Positions 8,834-17,858 of a DNA stretch of 37,434 nt are shown one piece after another. Origin of the DNA: Candidatus Zixiibacteriota bacterium (GTDB lineage: Bacteria > Zixibacteria > MSB-5A5 > UBA10806 > 4484-95). The stretch is from assembly GCA_021159005.1 (NCBI GenBank), contig JAGGSN010000039.1:1-37434 (forward strand). The letters run 5' to 3'. The notes beneath the pieces were generated by a model, which was given only the letters and a program-made list of their open reading frames with translations, was not told the origin of the DNA and did not search any database. Position 1 is the first letter of the stretch; each line of letters begins with the position of its first letter. A program made the translations under genes and the position numbers.

Positions 8834-10813
8834 ATGTGCGGCATTGCCGGATACTTTCAGCTTAAGGGAAAAACACAGCCGGACCGAGAACTTATCGCCA
8901 GGATGATAAATATTATTCGTCATCGCGGCCCTGATGAATTTGGCGTCTATCTCGATAATAAATGCGCTCTTGGGCAGGCGCGCCTCTCTATTATCGATTT
9001 GTCTGCCGGTTCACAGCCATTAGCGAACGAGGATGGAACTATCTGGATATCATATAATGGCGAAGTTTATAATTATATCGAGCTTCGTTCACAGCTTGAA
9101 AAAGCCGGTCATAAATTCAGCACCCGTTCCGATACAGAGGTGATTGTTCATGCTTACGAGCAATGGGGCAAGGATTGCGTTAATCATTTCAATGGCCAGT
9201 TTGCTTTTGCAATTTATGATAAAAACAAGCAATCGCTTTTTATAGCCCGCGACAGGCTGGGAATCAGGCCGGTTTTTTATACTATCCATAACGGCAGGTT
9301 TTATTTTGCCTCGGAGATAAAATCTATTTTCTGCGATTCCTCAGTTCCTCGAAAATTAGATTTTATTGGCCTCGATGAGATTTTCACCTGGTGGACTACC
9401 TCGCCGCCGCGCACGGCATTTGAAAATATTAACGAACTGGAAGCCGGAACTTATCTCGAAATTACAAATGGCAATATCAGTAAAAAACGTTATTGGCAGA
9501 TGGAATTCCCCGAGACTTTTGACAATCAAAGGTCGGCCGATTCATGGGCGGAGGAACTTCATGCCCTGCTTGTTGATTCTGTCCGGCTTCGCCTTCGCGC
9601 TGATGTGCCGGTTGGGGGATATTTATCCGGCGGTCTGGATTCCTCGACAACTGTTGCATTAATTAAACATTTCACCGACACTAAAATTGAGACATTCTCC
9701 ATAGCTTTTTTTGATAAGGCTTATGATGAGTCTGATTATCAAAACCAGATGGCTGATTTTCTAAGCACGAATCATCATCAGATAAAATGTTCTTATCATG
9801 ATATCGCCGAGAACTTTCCACGGGTAATCTGGCATACCGAACGACCTATACTCAGAACCGCGCCTACTCCATTGATGATGCTTTCCGGTTTAGTTCGTCA
9901 GAATGACTTCAAGGTAGTGCTTACCGGCGAGGGCGCCGATGAAATTTTTGGCGGCTATGATATTTTTAAGGAAACCTTAATTCGCAAATTCTGGGCAAAA
10001 AATCCCGATTCAGCCTGGCGTCCGCTTCTATTAAGGAAATTATATCCGACTTTGCCATTATCGCCGGCTCGGGCAAGATTTTATCTAGAAAGCTTCTACA
10101 AAGCGGGGCTTTCGAAAACCGATAAATATTATTTCTCTCATATTCCGAGAATTAATACAACCACTAAAATCAAGGAATATTTCCGGGATGATGTTAAAAC
10201 ACTATTGAAAGATTACGATTCTGTTGCCGTATTTGGCCAAGACCTTCCCGGTAATTTTAATAACTGGCATCATCTGGCTAAGGCTCAGTACCTTGAGGTG
10301 AAATCGTTATTATCGGGTTACTTGCTGTCATCTCAGGGAGACAGAGTTGCCGCCGCTAATTCAGTAGAAACCCGTTTCCCTTTTTTAGATCATCGGGTTC
10401 TGAAATTTGCGGCGACTATTCCGCCAAAATATAAGCTTTTCGGATTGAAAGAAAAATATGCTCTTAAAAAGGCGATGTCGAAAGAACTGCCGCCGGAGAT
10501 AGTAAAACGAGTGAAACAGCCGTATATGGCGCCTGATTCCAACAGTTTTTTCCAGAAAGATTCGCCCGGTTATATCGATGAGATTCTTTCTGAGGATGTT
10601 ATTAAAAGCGGCGGAGTATTTAATCCGACATTTGTAACAAAATTAAAGGCAAAGTGCGCCAAACTCTCTCATGCTCATCTATCATTTAAGGATAACATGT
10701 CTATTATTGGCATAATATCTACCCAATTATTAATCGACCAATATTTAGACAATTTCAGACCTGTCGAAGCATTAGGAAGAGAGGCGTTTAAAATCTGGCA
10801 TGAGGAAATTTAG
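8834..10813 (+). CDS. asnB: Glutamine-hydrolysing asparagine synthetase-like amidotransferase
   Basis: 659 residues. It starts MCGIAGYF, so Cys2 becomes the N-terminal nucleophile of a class II glutaminase domain (about 1-190; RHRGPDEFG, SYNGEVYNY and RSDTEVI are present). The C-terminal synthetase domain has the ATP-pyrophosphatase loop SGGLDSS (265-271), then ETFSIAF and LTGEGADEIFGGYD, which are standard for AsnB. It could make asparagine. However, its neighbours (acyl carrier protein, AMP-forming ligase, NadE-like enzyme) match clusters where AsnB-type proteins amidate other carboxylates, such as the exosortase-associated amidotransferases. There is no exosortase here. The 156-base gap to the next gene shows nothing notable. 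The initiating ATG has only a weak AGAAAG-type ribosome site. Confidence 0.88.
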   Translation: MCGIAGYFQLKGKTQPDRELIARMINIIRHRGPDEFGVYLDNKCALGQARLSIIDLSAGSQPLANEDGTIWISYNGEVYNYIELRSQLEKAGHKFSTRSDTEVIVHAYEQWGKDCVNHFNGQFAFAIYDKNKQSLFIARDRLGIRPVFYTIHNGRFYFASEIKSIFCDSSVPRKLDFIGLDEIFTWWTTSPPRTAFENINELEAGTYLEITNGNISKKRYWQMEFPETFDNQRSADSWAEELHALLVDSVRLRLRADVPVGGYLSGGLDSSTTVALIKHFTDTKIETFSIAFFDKAYDESDYQNQMADFLSTNHHQIKCSYHDIAENFPRVIWHTERPILRTAPTPLMMLSGLVRQNDFKVVLTGEGADEIFGGYDIFKETLIRKFWAKNPDSAWRPLLLRKLYPTLPLSPARARFYLESFYKAGLSKTDKYYFSHIPRINTTTKIKEYFRDDVKTLLKDYDSVAVFGQDLPGNFNNWHHLAKAQYLEVKSLLSGYLLSSQGDRVAAANSVETRFPFLDHRVLKFAATIPPKYKLFGLKEKYALKKAMSKELPPEIVKRVKQPYMAPDSNSFFQKDSPGYIDEILSEDVIKSGGVFNPTFVTKLKAKCAKLSHAHLSFKDNMSIIGIISTQLLIDQYLDNFRPVEALGREAFKIWHEEI

Positions 10814-10969
10814 ATTGTAATGAATACTAACTTTGAACATTTTCATGTCGACTTTTATCAATAACTATAATATACTATGATTTGGCAAATAATATTTGTA
10901 GAATAAAACGATATGAGGAAACCGAATACGGTATAAATCGATAGCAATTGCAAAAGTTAAGGAGGCATC

Positions 10970-11212
10970 TTGGATATTCGAACCGAGCTGAGAACTTTTA
11001 TACATGAAAACTTTATGATGGGAAGAGATATAGAAGAATTAACCGATTCCGGCTCTCTTTTGGAACTTGGGATAATCGATTCTACGGGTGTGCTCGAATT
11101 AGTCAATTTCATTGAGGAAACATACGGCTTTTCAATCGACGATGATGAATTGATACCCGAAAATCTCGATTCTATTGAGCACTTGATGAATTATATAAAC
11201 AGGAAAAAGTGA
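10970..11212 (+). CDS. Acyl carrier protein
   Basis: 80 residues, read from a TTG start at 10970. AAGGAGG ends four bases before it, and no in-frame ATG fits better. The protein is acidic and helical. Ser38 in LGIIDSTGVLELVNFIEE is the probable 4'-phosphopantetheine attachment site; the usual DSL is DST here, as in many stand-alone carrier proteins of specialised pathways. It is unlikely to be the housekeeping fatty-acid ACP, because it sits between an AsnB-like gene and a ligase instead of fab genes. It presumably carries the acyl or aminoacyl group that the following ligase activates. Confidence 0.85.
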   Translation: MDIRTELRTFIHENFMMGRDIEELTDSGSLLELGIIDSTGVLELVNFIEETYGFSIDDDELIPENLDSIEHLMNYINRKK

Positions 11213-11221
11213 TAAAGAGTG

Positions 11222-12760
11222 ATGCTGGTACATCAGTTTCTCGAGACAAACGCCGAAAAGCTTCCTTATAAGGATGTCGCCATACATTTAGGCGGTCGTA
11301 TTAATTACTTTCAGCTCGAAGCCGCCGCAAACCGCTTAGCTAATAACTTAATCGGAAATGGCGTTAAACCGGGCGATAGAGTAGGCATAATCATAGAACC
11401 ATCAATAAATTATATTATAGCCTATTTCGCTATACTCAAAGCCGGCGCTGTTGTCGTTGGACTAAATACCCAGAATACTCTTAGAAGCTACCGAAACGTT
11501 TTATGCGATTGTGAAGTGTCATGTTTGATAATCAGCAATAAACAGGCTTACCATGTTAAGGATCTCTATCGAGAAATTCAATCTTTAAATCTGATTATTT
11601 GTGATGGTTCTTATGACCGGTTTCCCAAAGGGATTTTGCCTCAGTACTGGCTTGATATTCAACTTAACGGCAGCCCTGCCAGACCTCAGGTACCCCGCAA
11701 TTATGAGGATTACGCCCAGATAATCTATACCTCCGGCACTACCGGCTCACCAAAAGGAGTTGTGCTTTCTCATAAAAACCTCCATGCTAATACGGTTTCA
11801 ATCGTAAAGTATCTTGATTTGAATCCGGATGACCGGGTTATGTCTATCCTGCCGTTTTATTACTCGTATGGTAATTCTGTTATGCTGACCCATATATTTT
11901 GCGGGGGAAGTCTCGTTATCGATAACCGCTTTGCTTACCCGAATGTGATATTGGATATAATGGCGACGGAGAGAGTTACAGGTTTTTCCGGAGTGCCGTC
12001 AACCTTTGCCATATTGATGCATAAATCGAATATCAATAATTATAAGTTTGACCGCTTACGATATATCACCCAAGCGGGGGGACCAATGACGCCGGCTTTA
12101 ACACAAAAGATAATGGAGGCGATGCCGCTATTAAAAATATTCATTATGTATGGTCAAACAGAGGCTTCCGCAAGGCTGTCATATCTCGAACCAAATATGC
12201 TTCTTGAAAAAATCGGCTCTATCGGCAAAGCAATTCCGGGAGTAGAATTAACCGTTAAGGATGAAAAAGGCAAGGTTTGCAAACCCGGCGAGATAGGTGA
12301 AATTATCGCTAAGGGCGATAATATAATGGTCGGCTATTGGAATCAGCCGGAATCAACTAAAATGATTCTTAAAGAGGATGGTCTTCACACGAAAGATTTA
12401 GCTCGAATTGATGAGGATGGTTATCTATATATCGTCAGCCGAGCATCAGATATGATTAAAAGCGGCGCGCATCGAATTTCACCCAAGGAAATAGAGGAAG
12501 TGCTTGCCGAATTTCCCGGTATTATCGAATCAGCGGTAATCGGTGTTCCCGATGAGATACTGGGCGATGCTTTAGTGGCTTATATTGTCGTCAAGAATAA
12601 ACTTGACGCTAAAGAATTTCGTAAACATTTGCGCTTAAACATAGCGCCATATAAAATTCCCAAAAAGATAATAGAGATTGAAACTTTGCCGAAAACCCCT
12701 TCTGGTAAAATAAAAAAGTTTCAGTTAGTAGAAAATTATATAGAGAAAGCGAGGCTGTAA
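11222..12760 (+). CDS. AMP-forming acyl/amino-acid ligase (adenylate-forming enzyme)
   Basis: 512 residues from the ATG at 11222; an adjacent GTG at 11219 would add one residue. This ANL-superfamily enzyme activates a carboxylate as an acyl-adenylate and passes it to a thiol, here probably the adjacent carrier protein. The ATP-binding P-loop is YTSGTTGSPKGV (169-180). MYGQTEASARLSYL is the A5 block, KDLARIDEDGYLYIVSR gives the A7/A8 region, and PKTPSGKIKKFQL near the end carries the catalytic lysine. Nine bases separate it from the carrier protein, and its stop shares one base with the next start. Substrate specificity cannot be read from the sequence. It resembles acyl-CoA ligases of carrier-protein clusters more than a multidomain NRPS. 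Confidence 0.87.
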   Translation: MLVHQFLETNAEKLPYKDVAIHLGGRINYFQLEAAANRLANNLIGNGVKPGDRVGIIIEPSINYIIAYFAILKAGAVVVGLNTQNTLRSYRNVLCDCEVSCLIISNKQAYHVKDLYREIQSLNLIICDGSYDRFPKGILPQYWLDIQLNGSPARPQVPRNYEDYAQIIYTSGTTGSPKGVVLSHKNLHANTVSIVKYLDLNPDDRVMSILPFYYSYGNSVMLTHIFCGGSLVIDNRFAYPNVILDIMATERVTGFSGVPSTFAILMHKSNINNYKFDRLRYITQAGGPMTPALTQKIMEAMPLLKIFIMYGQTEASARLSYLEPNMLLEKIGSIGKAIPGVELTVKDEKGKVCKPGEIGEIIAKGDNIMVGYWNQPESTKMILKEDGLHTKDLARIDEDGYLYIVSRASDMIKSGAHRISPKEIEEVLAEFPGIIESAVIGVPDEILGDALVAYIVVKNKLDAKEFRKHLRLNIAPYKIPKKIIEIETLPKTPSGKIKKFQLVENYIEKARL

Positions 12761-13722
12761 TGTCTTTTTCTTTAGATTCATTACAAATTGATTGTGAAAA
12801 AACCGTAAATCAGCTAACCGAAACACTTAAAAAACAGGTTCATGTTCAAATGAATAGAAGCGGAGCCGTTGTCGGAACCTCCGGCGGTATTGATTCGGCA
12901 GTGGTAGCGGCGCTTTGTGCAAAAGCTTTTGGCCAGAAGAAGATGCTTGGAGTTCTTCTGCCTGATAAGGATTCCTCGCCCGAATCTTCCAAATTGGGCA
13001 AGCTGCTAGCAAAGACCTATGGTTATGAATATATCACTGAAGATATTACAAGCTCTCTGGAGGGTGCCGACTGTTATGCCCGTCGGGACGAAGCTATTGC
13101 CCGCGTTTTCCCCGAGTATAAACCCGGCTGGAAAGCTAAAATCGTTTTACCCACCAAGATTCTTGAACAAAGCCAGCTTAATATATTCAAGCTGACTGTT
13201 ACCAGTCCCAATGGCGAACCTAAAACAAAAAGACTGCCCTTAAAAGAGTATTTGGAAATTGTTGCCGCCTCCAATATGAAACAGCGAACCAGGATGATGG
13301 TTCTTTATTACCATGCTGAAAAACTCAATTATGCCGTAATCGGCACCGGCAACAAGAACGAACATGAACAGGGTTTCTTTGTTAAATATGGCGATGGCGG
13401 CGCTGACTGCAAACCGATTGCTCATTTTTTTAAAACGCAAGTATTCCAGTTGGCTGAATATCTTGAGGTGCCTAAGGAAATACGAACTAGAACGCCTACA
13501 ACCGATACTTATCCTGATGAGCAGACGCAGGAGGAATTCTTTTTCGGCCTGAAATTTAAAACCATGGATCTTATTTGGTACGCTTTAGAGAATAATATCC
13601 CGATTGATGAAGTCTCCAGGGTTATGGATTTAAAGCCTGAGCAGATTCAAAGGGTTTGGAACGACCTGAAGCAGAAAAAGCGGACAACCGAATATCTAAG
13701 AATGGCGCCCTTACATATTTGA
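12760..13722 (+). CDS. nadE: NAD synthetase-family (NadE-like) ATP-pyrophosphatase
   Basis: 320 residues. NadE amidates nicotinic acid adenine dinucleotide using ATP and ammonia. Seen here are the PP-loop SGGIDSA (41-47), GTGNKNEHEQGFFVKYGDGGADCKPI (the NadE signature, with the usual TE.LLG replaced by NEHEQGF), the KTQVFQLAEYL helix and PTTDTYPDEQTQEEFFFG, which corresponds to the family's P-loop P2 region. There is no nitrilase-type glutaminase domain, so it would need ammonia. An insertion of about 40 residues (around 125-165, PEYKPGWKAK to TKRLPL) separates it from the short ammonia-dependent enzymes. It is translationally coupled to the ligase (TAATG). Its place in an AsnB/ACP/ligase operon suggests it may be a paralogue acting on a pathway intermediate, so the gene symbol is family-level only. 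Confidence 0.8.
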   Translation: MSFSLDSLQIDCEKTVNQLTETLKKQVHVQMNRSGAVVGTSGGIDSAVVAALCAKAFGQKKMLGVLLPDKDSSPESSKLGKLLAKTYGYEYITEDITSSLEGADCYARRDEAIARVFPEYKPGWKAKIVLPTKILEQSQLNIFKLTVTSPNGEPKTKRLPLKEYLEIVAASNMKQRTRMMVLYYHAEKLNYAVIGTGNKNEHEQGFFVKYGDGGADCKPIAHFFKTQVFQLAEYLEVPKEIRTRTPTTDTYPDEQTQEEFFFGLKFKTMDLIWYALENNIPIDEVSRVMDLKPEQIQRVWNDLKQKKRTTEYLRMAPLHI

Positions 13723-13775
13723 TGTGTACCCGGGTTTATCGAGACAATAACAAACCCTGACTATTCCATGTAATT

Positions 13776-14786
13776 TCATTTTCTTTTATTGTGAGTATCT
13801 CTTACAAATTTAACTTTTTTTAAAATCCCCGCCAGCGTCTCCGCTAATGGCTTCGGCGTATACCCCAACTCACGCTGGGCTTTCTCCGATGAGTAATACA
13901 GTTTCAACCCGACTAACCGCACAACATTGCGATTCAATTTTGGTTTTTTCTTTTTGAAAAGATAAATCAATTCCGAGATACAAGCCAAAAGATATAATCC
14001 CCAATATGGAATTTTTATCAGCGGTTTTTTAATACCCAGAAACTTATTTGCCAACTCAAACGCCTTTGAAGGGTTCAGGTTATCGGCGGCGAGAATATAT
14101 CGCTGGCCAGGTCTCCCCTTCTCTAAGGCTCCGATAATGCCGTCTATGACATCGGCGGTTTCAACCAGATTAATGCCAAAATCGAAATAGACCGGGATAC
14201 GCTTGGGTATTTTCCTGAGGTCTTTCTCGGTTAGCTTTCTATCGGGCGGAGATACCATAATCGAGGGGTTTACTACTACTACTTCAAGCGAATCGCCATT
14301 GGCACCAAGAGCGAAATCCTCAGCCTCGCGTTTGGTTTCGAAATACGGCAGACCATAGCCGGCGAGATTGAACTCTGTCTCCTCATCAAGCGGGCGGCCA
14401 TTAACTGAGCCGCCAACCGCCGCCACTGATGACACATGCAGAAGCCGCTGAACATCGCCAAGCGTGCAGGCATCGATGACATGCTTAGTGCCAATCACAT
14501 TGACCCGATACATATACTCGGTATCAGCTTTGCTTAGCGGCCGAATGCTTACCCGCGCCGCGCCGTGGATGACATAATCGCAGCCTTTAACCGCCCCATA
14601 CATCCAGAGCGGCTCGGTGATATCGCCGATGACAGGCTCAACGCCTTGGGGGCAATACTTATCGGCTTTCTCAGGCGAACGATAGTGTGCTCTTATGCTA
14701 TAGCCGCGCGCAAGCAATTCCCTGACCAATCGCCGTCCAAGCTGGCCGCTGGCGCCGGTTACGAGGACTGTTTTGGGTGTGTTCAT
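13776..14786 (-). CDS. NAD(P)-dependent extended SDR, dihydroflavonol reductase/epimerase-like
   Basis: 336 residues. The N-terminal Rossmann fold has VTGASGQLG for dinucleotide binding, and YFETK gives the catalytic YxxxK. The order is that of extended short-chain dehydrogenases (nucleoside-diphosphate-sugar epimerases, dihydroflavonol-4-reductase, HpnA-like). A hydrophobic stretch in the C-terminal part (LIKIPYWGLYLLACISELIYLF) could touch the membrane, as in 3-beta-HSD-like members. It is transcribed toward the NadE-like gene; the 53-base convergent gap holds a weak GGGTTT/AAACCC stem. There is no Shine-Dalgarno before the ATG. A TATATT box lies about 12 bases upstream, so the transcript may be nearly leaderless. 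The substrate is unknown. Confidence 0.82.
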   Translation of the reverse strand: MNTPKTVLVTGASGQLGRRLVRELLARGYSIRAHYRSPEKADKYCPQGVEPVIGDITEPLWMYGAVKGCDYVIHGAARVSIRPLSKADTEYMYRVNVIGTKHVIDACTLGDVQRLLHVSSVAAVGGSVNGRPLDEETEFNLAGYGLPYFETKREAEDFALGANGDSLEVVVVNPSIMVSPPDRKLTEKDLRKIPKRIPVYFDFGINLVETADVIDGIIGALEKGRPGQRYILAADNLNPSKAFELANKFLGIKKPLIKIPYWGLYLLACISELIYLFKKKKPKLNRNVVRLVGLKLYYSSEKAQRELGYTPKPLAETLAGILKKVKFVRDTHNKRK

Positions 14787-14888
14787 AGGAGTAAGTTTAA
14801 TATATTTGAATGAGGATTACAAAGGGTAAATGGGCTGGTAGGCGGGGTTAGGCTGTTGGGTGCGGATAATTTTATTTAAGAAAAAAGC

Positions 14889-14917
14889 TTGACATATATA
14901 TCTAATTTAGATTAAAT
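14889..14917 (+). promoter_or_regulatory. Candidate sigma70 promoter with a palindrome in the spacer, before the M4 peptidase operon
   Basis: A perfect -35 TTGACA (14889-14894) is followed after 17 bases by TTAAAT (14912-14917, 4 of 6 matches to the -10). Bases 14900-14912 form a perfect inverted repeat ATCTAA-T-TTAGAT centred in the spacer, a classic position for an operator. Transcription would start near 14924 and give a leader of about 105 bases before the ATG at 15030. Confidence 0.5.
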
Positions 14918-15029
14918 TATTAATGAGTGAGTGATCGCTTTTAAGCAAACAGCTTAAACTTCTGTGATAATTGAATATGAACAAGATGGTAAAATATTTA
15001 GCCGTTAACTTTTAAACTAAAGGGGATTT

Positions 15030-17003
15030 ATGCTGAAACGATTCAAATGTGGAGTTATGGGGGGGGTATTGCTATTATTGGCTGCTGGTTTATTATCACC
15101 TATTATCAGAGCTAAAAGATGGATAGCTATATTTGTACTGTGTTTATTGCTTACAAATAATTCATTTTCTCAAATGCGAATACGATATGGCGATTATCAC
15201 TTACAGTTGGAAATTGGTCAGCAAGTAGATGTGCCTATTTACATTTATGTAATTGATGGTGGAACATATAATATTGGCGATTTCTGCTTGCCGCTGGGCT
15301 GTAATGACGACTACTTTTCATCTGTAGATGATTTTGTACGTTCAAGTGCTACGGATGATTGGGAGGCAATTAGTGGGGAAAATCTACAATTAAATCATCC
15401 GGAAAATAATTGGACTACTTTGTCTGGTCTTGGTTGGTTTAGCTTCGGAGGTCCTGCTACACCTGTAATTCTTACACCGAGCAATTCTGAAGAGATTGTA
15501 GGATTTATGAGGATGACAGTTAGAGGAAACGTTGCTCCTGGTTTTTATACAGATGTATTTAGGCAGAGTTCAGATACTTATCAAGGAGAAGCAAATGTCG
15601 GAGATACTATAGGTAATATGTATACTGTTGAAAGAGAATCATTTGGCATCAACATTGAATTCGTTATAACGCAGATATGCTCACCTGATTGTCCGTATGT
15701 GGCTTCGGGAAATGGATCGATTGTTTATCACAATTATATTGATGTTTTTTGTGATGGAGGAACCACTTATACATTGGATGATATTTCGAGAAGAGAAGGC
15801 GCTAACGGTGAAATGGGGGATAACCAAAGCATATTTTCAAAAGATTATGACTCACATGAACATTATTCTCATCCAGATTTATTATGGAACGATAATAGTC
15901 TTCGCCCAGCTATTGATGCTAATGTTTATGCAGGATTTGTATATGATTTTTTGTATCAATTTCACTACGGGCATTTCAGTTTTCAACGAAATGGCTGGGC
16001 AGGCGATGGACGTGATATGGCTTCGGCTTTAGACAATCCTGATATACCAGATAATGCAGGTTATTCTCCCAGCCACCATGAAGTTTGTTACGGTGTAGTT
16101 CAAACTCGACCTTACTCTTGTGCAGCATATCCTTTTATAGTTGCACATGAATGGGCACATGGTTTAACTCATTCTGAATCCAATTTATGGTACAGATCTG
16201 AATATGGTGCCTTAAATGAAGCTTTCTCTAACATGACAGCAGGTTATTATTGCTATTTAGATGGAGATCTTACTTGGTGGGAATTAGGAAAAGATTATAA
16301 TGGACCCGGTAATAATCACAATGATTTAGATGACCCTCATTTGCATAATGACCCAGGCGCTTATTTGATTGATCCATATTGGCAAGATCTATCAAGTTGC
16401 AATCCCACTCCATATAACGACTATTGTTATGTTCACACTAATTGTACAGTTCCCGAATTGATGTTTTACTTATTAGCAGAGGGTGGTCAAAATCCTTACC
16501 TAGGCCTAATTCCCGGTCTTCGGGATGTTACAGTTACCGACATCGGTATTGATAATGCCATGATGATTATGTATTTTGCTAATTGTGCTGACTGGAACGA
16601 TCGTACTGATTTTATTCAGGCCAGGGGCTGGACTATTTTCCGGGCATTAGAAGAAGAGAGTGTTTTTGGCGAATGGTCAATTCCTGTTTCTCAAGCATGG
16701 GAGGCTGTGAATGTTTATGATTTTAGTTGTAGTTATATTCCCGGTGATTGTGATGATGATTCTAATGCTGGTACTATAGCCGATTATAATTTTCTTCATG
16801 AATATTTGCTTGGACATCCGGGTAATCCATTGGAATGCGAGCTAACTCGAGAATCCCCACCATTTTATCCGGCTTTAGATGTCAATGGTGATTGTGATAT
16901 AGATTTGATGGATTTAATGTATTATGGTAAATATATTTGCGCACAGCATGGTAGAGATGATACGTGGAGCTTTAAATGGTGTCAACTATATCCGGCTAAT
17001 TAA
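15030..17003 (+). CDS. Secreted M4 (thermolysin-type) metallopeptidase with N-terminal cohesin-like and C-terminal dockerin-like modules
   Basis: 657 residues. Two hydrophobic segments precede the mature part (about 10-24 and 31-46, the latter ending NNSFSQ), so the export signal is unusually long or doubled. Residues about 50-215 resemble a cohesin-like beta domain (QLEIGQQVDVPIYI...). The catalytic domain follows: AIDANVYAGFVYDF, HEWAH at 373-377, zinc ligand E397 in ALNEAFSN, and the proton-donor block VHTN with H469. Thermolysin has Asp four residues after that Glu; here it is Asn401. The last 90 residues carry two dockerin-like Ca loops (PGDCDDDS and DVNGDCDIDLMDL). The FTP/PepSY propeptide expected at the N-terminus is absent and is encoded by the next gene. 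A run of eight G (15059-15066) lies 27 bases after the A of the start codon. Confidence 0.85.
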   Translation: MLKRFKCGVMGGVLLLLAAGLLSPIIRAKRWIAIFVLCLLLTNNSFSQMRIRYGDYHLQLEIGQQVDVPIYIYVIDGGTYNIGDFCLPLGCNDDYFSSVDDFVRSSATDDWEAISGENLQLNHPENNWTTLSGLGWFSFGGPATPVILTPSNSEEIVGFMRMTVRGNVAPGFYTDVFRQSSDTYQGEANVGDTIGNMYTVERESFGINIEFVITQICSPDCPYVASGNGSIVYHNYIDVFCDGGTTYTLDDISRREGANGEMGDNQSIFSKDYDSHEHYSHPDLLWNDNSLRPAIDANVYAGFVYDFLYQFHYGHFSFQRNGWAGDGRDMASALDNPDIPDNAGYSPSHHEVCYGVVQTRPYSCAAYPFIVAHEWAHGLTHSESNLWYRSEYGALNEAFSNMTAGYYCYLDGDLTWWELGKDYNGPGNNHNDLDDPHLHNDPGAYLIDPYWQDLSSCNPTPYNDYCYVHTNCTVPELMFYLLAEGGQNPYLGLIPGLRDVTVTDIGIDNAMMIMYFANCADWNDRTDFIQARGWTIFRALEEESVFGEWSIPVSQAWEAVNVYDFSCSYIPGDCDDDSNAGTIADYNFLHEYLLGHPGNPLECELTRESPPFYPALDVNGDCDIDLMDLMYYGKYICAQHGRDDTWSFKWCQLYPAN

Positions 17004-17080
17004 TATAGGATAGACACACAATTATAAAACAATGATCTTTTCAAGAAAAACCAAACTGATTAATAAACGTAGGAGGAATT

Positions 17081-17833
17081 ATGAAAATTATTGTTTCAAT
17101 GTTAATTGCAATTATTGTTTTAGCATCTATTGCTTTTGCTGATAATAATGATGAATCAATAACCCAATCCGATTCATCCAAGCAGAGGAAAATTGACGCA
17201 AAATCAAAAAGCGCTAGTGAATTCTCGGAAGAATATAGCAAGAAAAATAATTTGATAACAAGTTCAGATCAAAATAGTTATCAATCAAAAAAGATTGCAA
17301 AATACAATCAAGGTATTACCGCTACCGATTCTTTGGAAAAATGCTACCAATACTTAGAACTTTACAAAGAAAAGTATGGTATTTTGAATCCCAAAGAGGA
17401 ATTTAAAGTTAGAAGAATCCTAAATACTGAAAACAGATTAACTATCGGTTTTTACCAAGTACATAATGATGTAAGAGTCATAGGTTATAGATATAGTATT
17501 TCATTTAATAGTGATTGCTTAATTAAATCTGCAAGCGGCCGTTATAATCCGAAAGCCAGGTTTGTCGATACAAATCCTTCAATTAATGAGGATGAAATTA
17601 AACATATCGCTATTAATGATCCACATGCTAAAGGAACCAGATTGGAACATGTAATAGAAACCGAATTAGCTATTGATTGTGAAGAGGATTGCCAATTAGT
17701 CTGGATAGTAACCATAGATAATATGAAAGACTCTAGCGTTAAATCTTTTGAAGAAATTATTTCTGGAGATTTTTATTTTGATGCAAATACTGGCAATTAT
17801 TTGAAAATGTCCAATCCCCTAATTATTGATTGA
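17081..17833 (+). CDS. Stand-alone FTP/PepSY propeptide-like secreted protein of M4 peptidase
   Basis: 250 residues with a clear signal peptide (MKIIVSMLIAIIVLASIAFA). The rest matches the propeptide half of thermolysin-type peptidases. An FTP-like part (about 95-165) contains IGFYQVHNDVRVIGYRYSISF, then SASGRYNPKAR, and SINEDEIKHIA opens a PepSY-like half. LVWIVTI and DFYFDANTGNYLKM close it, like the usual YYIDAxTGEIL end. In known M4 enzymes these domains chaperone and inhibit the catalytic domain in cis. Here they form a separate protein 77 bases after the peptidase, so inhibition or folding help in trans is the likely role (inference). AGGAGG lies four bases before the ATG. The protein is Lys/Asn/Ser-rich and AT-rich in coding, like its neighbours. 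Confidence 0.8.
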   Translation: MKIIVSMLIAIIVLASIAFADNNDESITQSDSSKQRKIDAKSKSASEFSEEYSKKNNLITSSDQNSYQSKKIAKYNQGITATDSLEKCYQYLELYKEKYGILNPKEEFKVRRILNTENRLTIGFYQVHNDVRVIGYRYSISFNSDCLIKSASGRYNPKARFVDTNPSINEDEIKHIAINDPHAKGTRLEHVIETELAIDCEEDCQLVWIVTIDNMKDSSVKSFEEIISGDFYFDANTGNYLKMSNPLIID

Positions 17834-17858
17834 ATAGCAAATAAAAAGGATTATAAAA

